In this document: piece by piece, positions 1 to 5,081 of the stretch
How positions within the stretch are numbered: the stretch's first letter is position 1
Layout: every line of letters begins with the position of its first letter
Source of the DNA: Candidatus Saccharimonadota bacterium
Lineage (GTDB): Bacteria; Patescibacteriota; Saccharimonadia; CAILAD01; BJGX01
Assembly: GCA_013816445.1 (NCBI GenBank)
Contig: JACDEK010000039.1
Span: 1 to 8,228, forward strand
Reading direction: 5' to 3'
DNA: 8,228 nt
Program-made: the position numbers and the translations under genes
The notes under the pieces: model-generated
Databases searched by the model: none
Told to the model about the DNA's origin: nothing
What the model saw: the letters and a program-made list of their open reading frames with translations, nothing else

Positions 1-440
1 TCATGGCCTGGAGTATCAAGAAAAGTAACCACACGATTGTTTTTGGTAATTTGGTATGCACCAATGTGCTGAGTTATACCACCGGCTTCACCACTAGCGA
101 CATCGGTTTTTCTGAGAGCATCAAGTAATGACGTTTTGCCATGATCAACGTGCCCCATAACAGCAACGATTGGAGGGCGGGGCTGCTTTGTATCGTTTTT
201 AGTAGTGACTGCATGGCTTGGGCGTTCTTCTGGTACTTCTGCCTCTTGAGTAATTTCAAAGCCCAGCTCACTGGCAATAATCTCGGCGGTATCAAAGTCA
301 ATCTGCTCATTAACAGTCGCCATAACACCGTTCTTCATAAGTTCACCTACTACTTGAGCAACACCAAGTCCAAGACGTGCTGCAAAATCAGAAACGGTAA
401 TAACTGCGGGTATGGCGATAGTTTTTTCTTCTGTACTCAT
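1..440 (-). CDS. infB: Translation initiation factor IF-2, N-terminal part (runs off the left edge)
   Basis: IF-2 is the GTPase that brings initiator fMet-tRNA to the 30S subunit and promotes subunit joining. I translated this partial frame directly; 146 codons are visible. Residues about 14-65 ([20 protein letters not shown] and on) are an IF2_N helical domain. After a short linker the G domain starts: P-loop GHVDHGKT at 96-103, switch I GGIT at 120-123 (T123), and G3 DTPGH at 142-146, after which the window ends. Fewer than 90 residues precede the G domain, far fewer than in E. coli IF-2, as expected of reduced genomes. The ATG at 438-440 overlaps the ylxR stop as ATGA, which fixes the start and suggests translational coupling. 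It is the third gene of the operon driven from upstream of the S1 gene. Confidence 0.96.
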   Translation of the reverse strand, partial: MSTEEKTIAIPAVITVSDFAARLGLGVAQVVGELMKNGVMATVNEQIDFDTAEIIASELGFEITQEAEVPEERPSHAVTTKNDTKQPRPPIVAVMGHVDHGKTSLLDALRKTDVASGEAGGITQHIGAYQITKNNRVVTFLDTPGH

Positions 441-655
441 GGCTTTTCCTTTCTTAGTTTACTACCTTTTTGTTTGCGAGTCTCGAATTTATTAAGACAC
501 TCATCAGAACAAATATACTGACCTCTACCTGGTTGCTTTTGGGTTGTATCAAATATAGGCTTGCCGTCTACAATGCTAAATCTTTTAAGCTTAGTGGGTT
601 CAAGCTTTTTGTGGCAACTCACACACATTCTCATAGATTGCTGTGTGGCCTTCAC
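437..655 (-). CDS. ylxR: YlxR family (DUF448) RNA-binding protein
   Basis: A 72-aa protein of the YlxR family, small basic proteins thought to bind RNA and usually encoded just before infB. The family signature is seen as MCVSC at 10-14 and GRGQYIC at 43-49. Cys11, Cys14, Cys49 and Cys53 form two pairs that could bind zinc. The C-terminus (about 58-72) is Lys/Arg-rich. The start taken here is GTG at 653-655, 8 nt after the S1 stop, with only a weak purine-rich ribosome site. In-frame ATGs at codons 8 and 10 give an N-terminus closer to the usual MRxCV start, so the true protein may be 7-9 residues shorter. The gene overlaps infB by ATGA and lies in the same operon. Confidence 0.92.
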   Translation of the reverse strand: MKATQQSMRMCVSCHKKLEPTKLKRFSIVDGKPIFDTTQKQPGRGQYICSDECLNKFETRKQKGSKLRKEKP

Positions 656-663
656 AATAACTC

Positions 664-1818
664 TTACTCTTTAGCTTTTTTTGATGACTTTTTGTCATCT
701 TTGACTGTTTCTTTAGGTGCAGAAACTACAATAGCTTCTTTAACTGGTTTATTAGTTTTTGGCTTTAAGCTCAATGAAAGTTTGTGCTGATTCTTATCAA
801 TACCAATAATGCGGAATTTTTTCTTTTCACCAACGCTCACAAGAGTATTTGGGTCACTAACGTGCTTGTCGCTTAATTCAGATATATGTACCAATGCCTC
901 AATAATTGGTGAAACTTGTACGAATGCTCCAAAAGGAGTAATGCGTGTCACTGTACCATCTACTTCATCGCCTTCATTGTAATGGGCAATTTCTTCTGTC
1001 CATGGGTCAGCCGATAACTGCTTGATTGATAGTGAAAGTTTGTCTTGATCAATAGCAATAATAATCGCTTCAATCTCTTGGCCAACTTTGACATACTTAC
1101 TAGGGTTATCTACTCTGTCCCAGGCAATTTCAGAAATATGAATTAAACCTTCTACACCTTCAACATTAAGAAAAACACCAAAGTCTACAACACCAGTCGC
1201 AATACCCTTGACCTTCTCACCAACCTTAAGATTTGAAATTTTACCTTCAGTAAATTCTCGCTGAGCTTCTTTTTCTGAAACAATTAGTTTATTCTGTGAG
1301 CGATCTAGATCTAAAATACGCACCATTAACGTTCGCCCAATCAATTGATTAAGACGTTGTAAGATCTCGTCTTTGTCAGCACCAGTTACGCGCGGGTAGT
1401 TTTCTGATGATAACTGACTCACAGGTAAGAATCCACGTACACCTTCTACTTCAATCAGTAGACCACCTTTATTGGCATCAAAAGGCACAATGCCAAAACT
1501 TTCTTTTGTTTTGGCTCGTTCTTCAAGAACCTCCCATCCCTTCTCGCGTGAAAACTTGCGCAGACTCAAAATAGCATAGCCTTCAGGTGATTCGGTTTCG
1601 AGTACAGATGCACTCATGCTGTCGCCTTCTTTTAGCTCTTTTGCAACTTGCTCTAACTCACGACCAACAACAAGACCAGTACCTTGCATACCAAGATCAA
1701 GCCATACTTCATGTTTGTCATGGCTAATAATAATCCCCTCTACAGTGTCGTTTTTTTGCAATGGTGTAATTTCTGCTGACGCTAACAGCTCAGCCATATC
1801 TGGTTGATTTGAACTCAT
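664..1818 (-). CDS. rpsA: 30S ribosomal protein S1 (four S1 domains)
   Basis: S1 binds single-stranded mRNA and helps load it on the 30S subunit. The 384-aa protein has four S1/OB-fold repeats at about 20-88, 105-182, 198-267 and 281-352. The last two are most canonical: VVDFGVFLNVEGVEGLIHIS (210-229) and ITPFGAFVQV...EALVHISELS. The first two are more diverged, as is usual for the ribosome-contacting repeats. A Lys/Ser-rich tail (353-384) follows. E. coli S1 has six repeats (557 aa); four-repeat forms are known from Gram-positives and actinobacteria. No KH domain is present, so it is not NusA although it holds the nusA position before ylxR-infB. The ATG at 1816-1818 is supported by an AAGGAG 11 nt upstream. 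First gene of the operon. Confidence 0.9.
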   Translation of the reverse strand: MSSNQPDMAELLASAEITPLQKNDTVEGIIISHDKHEVWLDLGMQGTGLVVGRELEQVAKELKEGDSMSASVLETESPEGYAILSLRKFSREKGWEVLEERAKTKESFGIVPFDANKGGLLIEVEGVRGFLPVSQLSSENYPRVTGADKDEILQRLNQLIGRTLMVRILDLDRSQNKLIVSEKEAQREFTEGKISNLKVGEKVKGIATGVVDFGVFLNVEGVEGLIHISEIAWDRVDNPSKYVKVGQEIEAIIIAIDQDKLSLSIKQLSADPWTEEIAHYNEGDEVDGTVTRITPFGAFVQVSPIIEALVHISELSDKHVSDPNTLVSVGEKKKFRIIGIDKNQHKLSLSLKPKTNKPVKEAIVVSAPKETVKDDKKSSKKAKE

Positions 1819-1829
1819 ATTAAATTTTT

Positions 1830-1835
1830 CTCCTT
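1830..1835 (-). promoter_or_regulatory. Shine-Dalgarno of the S1 gene
   Basis: AAGGAG read on the minus strand, 11 nt before the ATG at 1818. The same motif and spacing occur before the KGG stress protein at 4980, which supports both starts. Confidence 0.75.
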
Positions 1836-1883
1836 AAAATATAGATTTACTCTTGAGAGAAGATATGTAAGAAAACTATTAAA

Positions 1884-1941
1884 GAATCTTTAACACTTCT
1901 TTGAATTTCAAGAGCAGTGAAAGTCTTAGTAATGAAGATTC
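1884..1941 (-). promoter_or_regulatory. Imperfect long hairpin in the S1 mRNA leader
   Basis: On the minus strand the outer arms GAATCTT (1941-1935) and AAGATTC (1890-1884) are exact complements. Within them CACT pairs with AGTG, and TCTTG pairs with CAAAGA with one bulged A, closing a small AAATT loop. An unpaired stretch of about 15 nt lies on the 5' side only. The fold sits in the untranslated leader between the predicted promoter and the ribosome site. Leader structures that mediate feedback are known for ribosomal protein genes including E. coli rpsA, but this role here is inference. Confidence 0.4.
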
Positions 1942-1964
1942 ATCTACTAAAAAACCTAACCTAT

Positions 1965-1993
1965 ACTATATCTGAAAAAATACTATTTGTAAA
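1965..1993 (-). promoter_or_regulatory. Promoter of the S1-ylxR-infB operon
   Basis: On the minus strand, -35 TTTACA (1993-1988) and -10 TATAGT (1970-1965) are separated by exactly 17 nt; each matches the sigma-70-type consensus at 5 of 6 positions. Transcription would start near 1958, giving a leader of about 140 nt. Confidence 0.6.
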
Positions 1994-2020
1994 TATGCTT
2001 ATGAGTAAAAAATACTGATA

Positions 2021-2419
2021 CTAACGGAGTTGTGACTTTGAGACAATAAGGTCGCGCTTTTTCAGTACAATATATGCAAGAACTGAGAGAATTGTCATTG
2101 GTATGACTGCATCACCTGCGCCTGTAGTTGGCATATTTGCTTTAGCCGGTGGTGAAGCAACAACAGGTGCTGGCTTAGATGCAGGGCTTGGAGCTGGAGT
2201 AGGAGTCGGTGTAGGAGATTTTCCTGATTGACTAGACTGATTAGGTTGATTTTGAGCTATGGTGTCGGGTGTCTTTACACTTGTTTGATTAGAATTATTG
2301 GTTGATTTTTGCTTATTTTGATTAGAGCGTTGAATATTGCCATATACAAAAGTAGCCAGTACAATCAATATAATTGCAAAAACTGCAATTATTACTTTTA
2401 AAAGCGTTTCGTTTCTCAT
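2021..2419 (-). CDS. Membrane-anchored Pro/Thr-rich surface protein with MPTTG sorting-like signal
   Basis: A 132-aa protein, not recognised by name. Residues 7-27 are a hydrophobic signal or anchor segment. A Gln/Asn/Ser-rich stretch (28-66) leads to a Pro/Thr/Ala linker (68-92; SPTPTPTPAPSPAS and on). The C-terminus looks like a sortase sorting signal: MPTTG at 96-100, a hydrophobic segment at about 105-119, then KKR. Sortase substrates normally carry LPxTG, so Met for Leu is a variation. There is almost no folded domain between the anchors, so it could be a spacer or stalk, or simply a two-pass membrane protein. The start ATG (2417-2419) has GGGGGA about 6 nt upstream. It is transcribed alone, divergently from the ROK kinase. 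I saw no hairpin terminator behind it, so transcription could continue into the S1 operon. Confidence 0.75.
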   Translation of the reverse strand: MRNETLLKVIIAVFAIILIVLATFVYGNIQRSNQNKQKSTNNSNQTSVKTPDTIAQNQPNQSSQSGKSPTPTPTPAPSPASKPAPVVASPPAKANMPTTGAGDAVIPMTILSVLAYIVLKKRDLIVSKSQLR

Positions 2420-2444
2420 AATATTCCCCCGTTAAGTTAGCTAT

Positions 2445-2473
2445 ATTCTATATATATTGTGTCGTATTTGCAA
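2445..2473 (-). promoter_or_regulatory. Putative promoter of the MPTTG protein gene
   Basis: On the minus strand, TTGCAA (2473-2468), 17 nt, TAGAAT (2450-2445). The -10 matches at 5 of 6 positions, the -35 at 4 of 6. The region is very AT-rich, so the exact -10 is uncertain. Confidence 0.4.
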
Positions 2474-2526
2474 GCACAGACTACCATATAAGCTCATTAC
2501 CCCTAGCCTATACTCGTCAGCCAGAT

Positions 2527-2532
2527 TATAAT
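2527..2532 (+). promoter_or_regulatory. -10 box TATAAT placing the kinase mRNA start at its ATG
   Basis: A perfect TATAAT ends 6 nt before the ATG at 2539. A transcript starting about 7 nt after the -10 box would begin on or next to the A of the start codon, so the mRNA would be leaderless. There is no Shine-Dalgarno between box and ATG. The -35 region (near 2504-2509, TAGCCT) is weak. Confidence 0.55.
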
Positions 2533-2538
2533 AAGCTT

Positions 2539-3348
2539 ATGATTATCGCAATAGACATTGGCGGAACCAAGATACGCATAGCCTACTCTCAAGTGGGTGA
2601 TAGAATCGAAGACTCACTAGAGTTTTCTACACCCACCAGTCAAAGAATTGTAGTAAAACAGCTCATTGATAGTATTCATCAGCTTGTAGGTACAAGCCCT
2701 ATTGATGCTATAGGTATTGCCTCGCCTGGCTCAATCAATAAACGTAAAGGCATAATTGTAGCACCCCGCAATGTTAGCTGGCACAATCTTAAAATCGTTA
2801 AACCTTTGCAAGATTTTTTTAAGTGTCCAGTTGTACTTGAGCACGATGCCACCGCTGGAGGCATTGCCGAGTCTCGCACCGGTGCTGGCAAGACCTATAA
2901 GGTTGTATTATATGTAACAATATCAACTGGCATTGGTACAAGTATATTGGTAGCTGGTGAGCCACTCCCCACCGCCCATAACTCTGAAGGTGGCTGGCAG
3001 ATTATTGACCATACCTCACAAGAGCGCTTTGCAGAACTATGCAGCGGTAAGGCTATACAGCGTCGCTACGGCTCTATTGCTGCTGACATACATAGTCACA
3101 CTACCTGGAAGCTTATCGCATCTGAAATGGCCGTTGGGCTATATAATTATATAACCATCATACAGCCCGATGTTGTCGTGCTAGGTGGTGGTGTTTCGGT
3201 TCACTTTAAGCGCTTTATTAAACCATTACAAAAAGAACTCGCAAAGTTTGACCCTATCTACACTATTCCACCCATCAAGCAGGCTCGTTATGTAGAAACT
3301 GCTCCAGCTGTAGGTGTAATGATGTTGGCTGCTGAGCAATTAAAATAA
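2539..3348 (+). CDS. ROK-family sugar kinase (glucokinase-like), zinc motif missing
   Basis: ROK kinases phosphorylate hexoses or N-acylhexosamines in the cytoplasm. The 269-aa protein shows the ASKHA-fold motifs in order: phosphate-1 loop DIGGTKIR (6-13), GIASPGSINK (59-68), catalytic-base motif LEHDATAGG (100-108, Asp103), phosphate-2 ISTGIGTSI (128-136), EGGWQII (150-156), LCSGKA (167-172), and the adenosine motif VVVLGGGVS (212-220). The usual ROK zinc site (a GH followed by CxCGxxGC) is absent: only about six residues separate EGGWQIID from FAELCSG. The protein is therefore shorter than typical ROK kinases (about 300-320 aa). Substrate cannot be told from sequence; glucose is the default guess, and polyphosphate glucokinases of similar length are an alternative. 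The start is fixed by the conserved N-terminal motif. It is monocistronic and apparently leaderless. Confidence 0.88.
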   Translation: MIIAIDIGGTKIRIAYSQVGDRIEDSLEFSTPTSQRIVVKQLIDSIHQLVGTSPIDAIGIASPGSINKRKGIIVAPRNVSWHNLKIVKPLQDFFKCPVVLEHDATAGGIAESRTGAGKTYKVVLYVTISTGIGTSILVAGEPLPTAHNSEGGWQIIDHTSQERFAELCSGKAIQRRYGSIAADIHSHTTWKLIASEMAVGLYNYITIIQPDVVVLGGGVSVHFKRFIKPLQKELAKFDPIYTIPPIKQARYVETAPAVGVMMLAAEQLK

Positions 3349-3396
3349 ATTCTTCACTTTTTATTGTCTGCCTTGCATACTTACCCACATTATCTT

Positions 3397-3405
3397 TGCT
3401 ATACT
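3397..3405 (+). promoter_or_regulatory. Extended -10 promoter of the metallopeptidase gene
   Basis: TGCTATACT is an extended -10 element (TGn plus TATACT, 5 of 6). No good -35 is found at 16-18 nt, which extended -10 promoters can do without. The start would fall near 3412, leaving a leader of about 19 nt that contains the ribosome site. Confidence 0.45.
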
Positions 3406-3419
3406 AGTAAGTAATTCAT

Positions 3420-3427
3420 GGGGGTGA
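3420..3427 (+). promoter_or_regulatory. Shine-Dalgarno deciding the TTG start at 3431
   Basis: GGGGGTGA differs by one base from the full anti-SD complement GGAGGTGA and lies 3 nt before TTG (6 nt from its GGGGG core). A TGA at 3425-3427 closes the frame just upstream, so no earlier start is possible. The ATG at 3418 opens only an 11-codon frame. Confidence 0.7.
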
Positions 3428-3430
3428 GTT

Positions 3431-3775
3431 TTGGAAATAATTGCGTCTTTTAATCAATATCGTTTTTTGCCAGCTGGTTTTTTTAGTTACGATGCTGCCG
3501 ATGAGATTATTAACTATGACCCGTTACGGCTAAATCATACAACAGGCAAAATCTCACTCCTCCACGAGATAAGTCATTGTGAGCTAGGGCACTTTCACTA
3601 CCAACATGATCTTGAACTTCTGATGATGGAAACCGAAGCTTGGCACTATACAAGAAAGCTCGCTCTAAAGCACGGGATAGATTTAGATGAAGACTACATT
3701 GAAGAATGTATTCTCAGCACAATACGTGGGTTGAAAAACGTGCCTGTTGCCCGCGCTGTAATAACTTTTGCATAG
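3431..3775 (+). CDS. ImmA/IrrE-like small zinc metallopeptidase (uninterrupted frame)
   Basis: A 114-aa product as read without frameshift. Residues 43-54 (LLHEISHCELGH) hold an HExxH zinc-protease motif (His45, Glu46, His49) followed by LGH, and ETEAW at 67-71 supplies a likely third zinc ligand. This arrangement is that of the ImmA/IrrE (DUF955) family, whose members cut repressors or transcription factors in phage, conjugative-element and stress regulation. The usual N-terminal partner-binding or HTH domain is absent, so this is a minimal form and its target is unknown. The last dozen residues (after Leu101) show no family similarity and appear to arise from a frameshift, since a zinc ribbon continues in the -1 frame (next entry). 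Start TTG with a strong ribosome site. Alternative: a gene fragment no longer functional. Confidence 0.72.
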   Translation: MEIIASFNQYRFLPAGFFSYDAADEIINYDPLRLNHTTGKISLLHEISHCELGHFHYQHDLELLMMETEAWHYTRKLALKHGIDLDEDYIEECILSTIRGLKNVPVARAVITFA

Positions 3776-3873
3776 AGAGTGACAACAAGTATCACTGCTT
3801 TATTTGCAACGCTGCATGGCGAGTTAGCCCTGAGCCACAGCTACAAATTAGACGACGACAAATAGCTGGATAG
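3734..3873 (+). pseudogene. Zinc-ribbon C-terminus of the metallopeptidase, in the -1 frame
   Basis: From the five-A run at 3734-3738 the -1 frame reads KRACCPRCNNFCIESD, then NKYHCFICNAAWRVS, ending at TAG 3871-3873 after 44 codons from CGT 3739. CPRC and CFIC separated by 12 residues are a typical four-cysteine zinc ribbon, too regular for a chance frame. One extra A (six instead of five) would join it to the HExxH protein as a single chain of about 147 aa. The -1 frame is open only from 3703, so the switch must fall in 3703-3739. Possible explanations are an indel in the A run (real or assembly error) or a -1 ribosomal slip at G AAA AAC. A possible terminator placed right after this stop supports the longer gene. 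Confidence 0.7.
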
Positions 3874-3885
3874 GTGGTTTTTTTT
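3835..3885 (+). terminator. Possible intrinsic terminator overlapping the zinc-ribbon end
   Basis: CCACAGCTA (3835-3843) can pair with TAGCT (3863-3867) and, after a 6-nt bulge, GTGG (3874-3877). Eight T's follow directly (3878-3885). The stem is imperfect with a loop of about 19 nt, so the call is tentative. It lies beyond the zero-frame stop at 3775 and at the end of the -1 frame. Confidence 0.35.
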
Positions 3886-3895
3886 ATAAAAGTGC

Positions 3896-4153
3896 TTACA
3901 TACCCTTATAGGTCGATGATTTCATACAGGTATTTCCAGTAAGAGTAGAGTGGCCATTCACACAGAGATTATCATTAAGATATGATGAATTACCTTGGTC
4001 CCATTGTGTACCTGCATGACTGAAACGAATAATTACTATCCCAAGAATCGCAACAAGACCAACCAGGATTAATGCCATCCACCATTGAAACTTGAATTGA
4101 GTTAACTGAGAGTTATTACTGACACGAGATTTTACTTTTGATTTTATTGCCAT
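3896..4153 (-). CDS. Small secreted protein with RFSxA-type signal sequence (85 aa)
   Basis: Not recognised by name. Residues 1-19 are basic and Ser-rich (KSKVKSRV). Residues 20-47 are the export sequence shared with three other proteins here: FKFQWWMAL, a hydrophobic core, then RFSHA. Ser45-x-Ala47 fits signal peptidase I cleavage before Gly48. The exported part would be only 38 residues, polar, with two cysteines (64 and 76) that could form one disulfide, and no known domain. If not cleaved, it would be an N-in membrane-anchored peptide. The ATG at 4151-4153 has AAGGA 4 nt upstream. It has its own promoter and lies 127 nt downstream of its closest relative (4281-4643), suggesting tandem duplication followed by divergence of the mature part. 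Confidence 0.72.
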   Translation of the reverse strand: MAIKSKVKSRVSNNSQLTQFKFQWWMALILVGLVAILGIVIIRFSHAGTQWDQGNSSYLNDNLCVNGHSTLTGNTCMKSSTYKGM

Positions 4154-4183
4154 AATTTCCTTTTTATTTTATTAGTTATGCTT

Positions 4184-4213
4184 ACTTTAGCAAACAAAAT
4201 GTAAGACTGTCAA
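4184..4213 (-). promoter_or_regulatory. Promoter of the 85-aa secreted protein
   Basis: On the minus strand, a perfect -35 TTGACA (4213-4208), an 18-nt spacer, and a weaker -10 TAAAGT (4189-4184, 4 of 6). It lies just downstream of the terminator of the preceding gene, so the two genes appear to be separate units. Confidence 0.45.
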
Positions 4214-4220
4214 ATACTAT

Positions 4221-4254
4221 ATTAAAACCCCCTCAAGATTGAGGGGGTTTTAAT
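4221..4254 (-). terminator. Intrinsic terminator of the 120-aa secreted protein gene
   Basis: A perfect 14-bp inverted repeat: ATTAAAACCCCCTC (4221-4234), loop of 6 nt, GAGGGGGTTTTAAT (4241-4254). The GC core is flanked by four A/T pairs that give the U tract in either direction. It starts 27 nt past the stop of the 120-aa gene. Confidence 0.85.
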
Positions 4255-4280
4255 AACTAAGTGTTTATATCTACTAAGTT

Positions 4281-4643
4281 TTAATATTTCATTCCACCAA
4301 CTGTACCGGTTGTGAAGCACTGTCTACGCTCTCCATAACCTGTAGGAGGGCATTCATAATTAAAACCAGTACCTCCAAAGCCCTGAGTAAATGTAAATCT
4401 TTCACCACCATTTTGACAGTAAGGTGTTCCAGATTCCCATCTACAATTAGCTGAACCGTAATAAGTAAAAGTAAAGCCGCTTGCGTTACTGAAACGAACA
4501 ACTACCAGCCCAATAACAGCTACAATGCCTACTAATACAAGTGCCATCCACCATTTAAACGTGAACTGAGTCATTTGAGAACCAGAAGATACTCTACTCT
4601 TTGATTTTGCTTTTGACTTTGTTTTTGATTTATTTGTTGCCAT
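4281..4643 (-). CDS. Small secreted cysteine-containing protein with RFSxA-type signal (120 aa)
   Basis: Not recognised by name. A Lys/Ser-rich start (1-20; KSKAKSKSRV) precedes the shared export sequence at 27-54: FTFKWWMAL, a hydrophobic core, RFSNA. Ser52-x-Ala54 fits signal peptidase I, leaving 66 residues. That exported part is Gly- and aromatic-rich (GFTFTYYGSANCRW and on) with four cysteines at 67, 76, 98 and 109, enough for two disulfides; no known domain is apparent. The N-terminal 54 residues are close to those of the 85-aa neighbour (QMTQF versus QLTQF before the WW), while the mature parts differ. ATG at 4641-4643, with AGAGGA a few nt upstream. It has its own promoter and a strong terminator, so it is monocistronic. 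Confidence 0.75.
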   Translation of the reverse strand: MATNKSKTKSKAKSKSRVSSGSQMTQFTFKWWMALVLVGIVAVIGLVVVRFSNASGFTFTYYGSANCRWESGTPYCQNGGERFTFTQGFGGTGFNYECPPTGYGERRQCFTTGTVGGMKY

Positions 4644-4680
4644 TTTTCCTCTTTTATTATTTTAATTATTCTTAAGCTTA

Positions 4681-4710
4681 ATTCTAAATCATTATAGAAT
4701 AGCTTGTCAA
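4681..4710 (-). promoter_or_regulatory. Promoter of the 120-aa secreted protein
   Basis: On the minus strand, a perfect -35 TTGACA (4710-4705), 18 nt, and -10 TAGAAT (4686-4681, 5 of 6). The start would fall near 4674, giving a leader of about 30 nt. The same -35 and -10 sequences precede the KGG gene. Confidence 0.6.
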
Positions 4711-4740
4711 GTGACATATATGCTAAAGTTATTTTATATT

Positions 4741-4770
4741 CAAAAAAACCTCTGTACAGAGGTTTTTTTG
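4741..4770 (-). terminator. Intrinsic terminator of the KGG stress protein gene
   Basis: Perfect inverted repeat with 14-nt arms, CAAAAAAACCTCTG and CAGAGGTTTTTTTG, around a TA centre. It has a GC-containing core and a seven-T tail on either strand, and begins 15 nt after the KGG gene stop. Confidence 0.88.
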
Positions 4771-4785
4771 ATCTAAGTACTATAT

Positions 4786-4980
4786 TTACTTAGTTTTAGT
4801 CTTACGGCTGGCCTTACCACCCTTAGCACCAGCGGTTCGAGCTAGTTCTGGGTTAGCTGCAAAGCCACCGCCACGGCTGATTTTGCCGCCCATGGCACCG
4901 ATACGTTCGTAAAAGTTTTTACCGTATCGTTTTTTGTTTGTAGAAGCAGCTTGAACGCCACCTGTTTTTGTACCTGACAT
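4786..4980 (-). CDS. KGG-repeat general stress protein (YciG/con-10-like)
   Basis: A 64-aa protein with the Gly-rich KGG motif of the stress-induced acidophilic repeat family (E. coli YciG, fungal con-10). Seen directly: RYGKNFYERIGAMGGK (18-33), GGGFAANPELARTAGAKGG (37-55), and a basic tail KASRKTKTK. Such proteins are small, hydrophilic and probably disordered; they are linked to stress survival but their biochemical role is unknown. The frame stays open upstream to a GTG at 5055, but the ATG at 4978-4980 is preferred: it has AAGGAG 11 nt upstream and begins just before the conserved part, and the upstream codons lie in the structured leader. The gene has its own promoter and terminator. 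Confidence 0.87.
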   Translation of the reverse strand: MSGTKTGGVQAASTNKKRYGKNFYERIGAMGGKISRGGGFAANPELARTAGAKGGKASRKTKTK

Positions 4981-5018
4981 AGTTTGTTCTTCTCCTTTTA
5001 AGAGATTAAGAACAAACT
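4981..5018 (-). promoter_or_regulatory. Hairpin with the Shine-Dalgarno in its loop, abutting the KGG gene ATG
   Basis: On the minus strand AGTTTGTTCTT (5018-5008) and AAGAACAAACT (4991-4981) are perfect 11-bp complements. The 16-nt loop ends in AAAAGGAG, the ribosome site, and the ATG follows immediately after the 3' arm. In the folded state the spacer between SD and ATG is entirely double-stranded. The arms are AT-rich (8 of 11), so the stem could melt with heat or be competed by the AAGAA just 5' of it. This suggests translational control; the mechanism is inferred. Confidence 0.6.
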
Positions 5019-5023
5019 CTTCT

Positions 5024-5081
5024 TGATATTGCCACACAGGCAATGTCACCAGCACCCACCAAGAGCTTGTTAAACTCTGGT
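5024..5081 (-). promoter_or_regulatory. Two further hairpins in the KGG gene leader
   Basis: Hairpin 1 (5081-5058): ACCAGAG pairs with CTCTTGGT with one bulged U and a 9-nt loop. Hairpin 2 (5048-5024): ATTGCC pairs with GGCAAT around TGTGT, extended by TGA/TCA across a single mismatch. Together with the SD-loop hairpin they give three tandem stems separated by about 9 and 5 nt, filling most of the 123-nt leader. No known riboswitch was recognised. Confidence 0.45.

Noticed and set aside
141..790. Open plus-strand frames at 141-521 and 470-790
   Set aside because: They lie antisense to infB, ylxR and the S1 gene, which have clear family motifs. Their translations look like random frames with no domain or start signal.
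3745..3787. TGTTG/CAACA pairing downstream of G AAA AAC as a frameshift-stimulating structure
   Set aside because: Only 5 bp with a 33-nt loop; too weak to support programmed frameshifting by itself.
4289..4501. 70-aa minus-strand frame inside the 120-aa gene
   Set aside because: It is a shadow frame of a gene with a clear signal sequence, promoter and terminator.
4672..4681. 10-bp palindrome TTAAGCTTAA at the presumed start of the 120-aa gene mRNA, as an operator
   Set aside because: A short AT-rich palindrome is expected by chance here and it is not repeated at the sister gene.
4981..5055. Longer N-terminus of the KGG protein from GTG at 5055
   Set aside because: The extra 25 residues are not KGG-like, no well-placed ribosome site precedes the GTG, and the region forms leader hairpins. 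The ATG at 4980 has AAGGAG.
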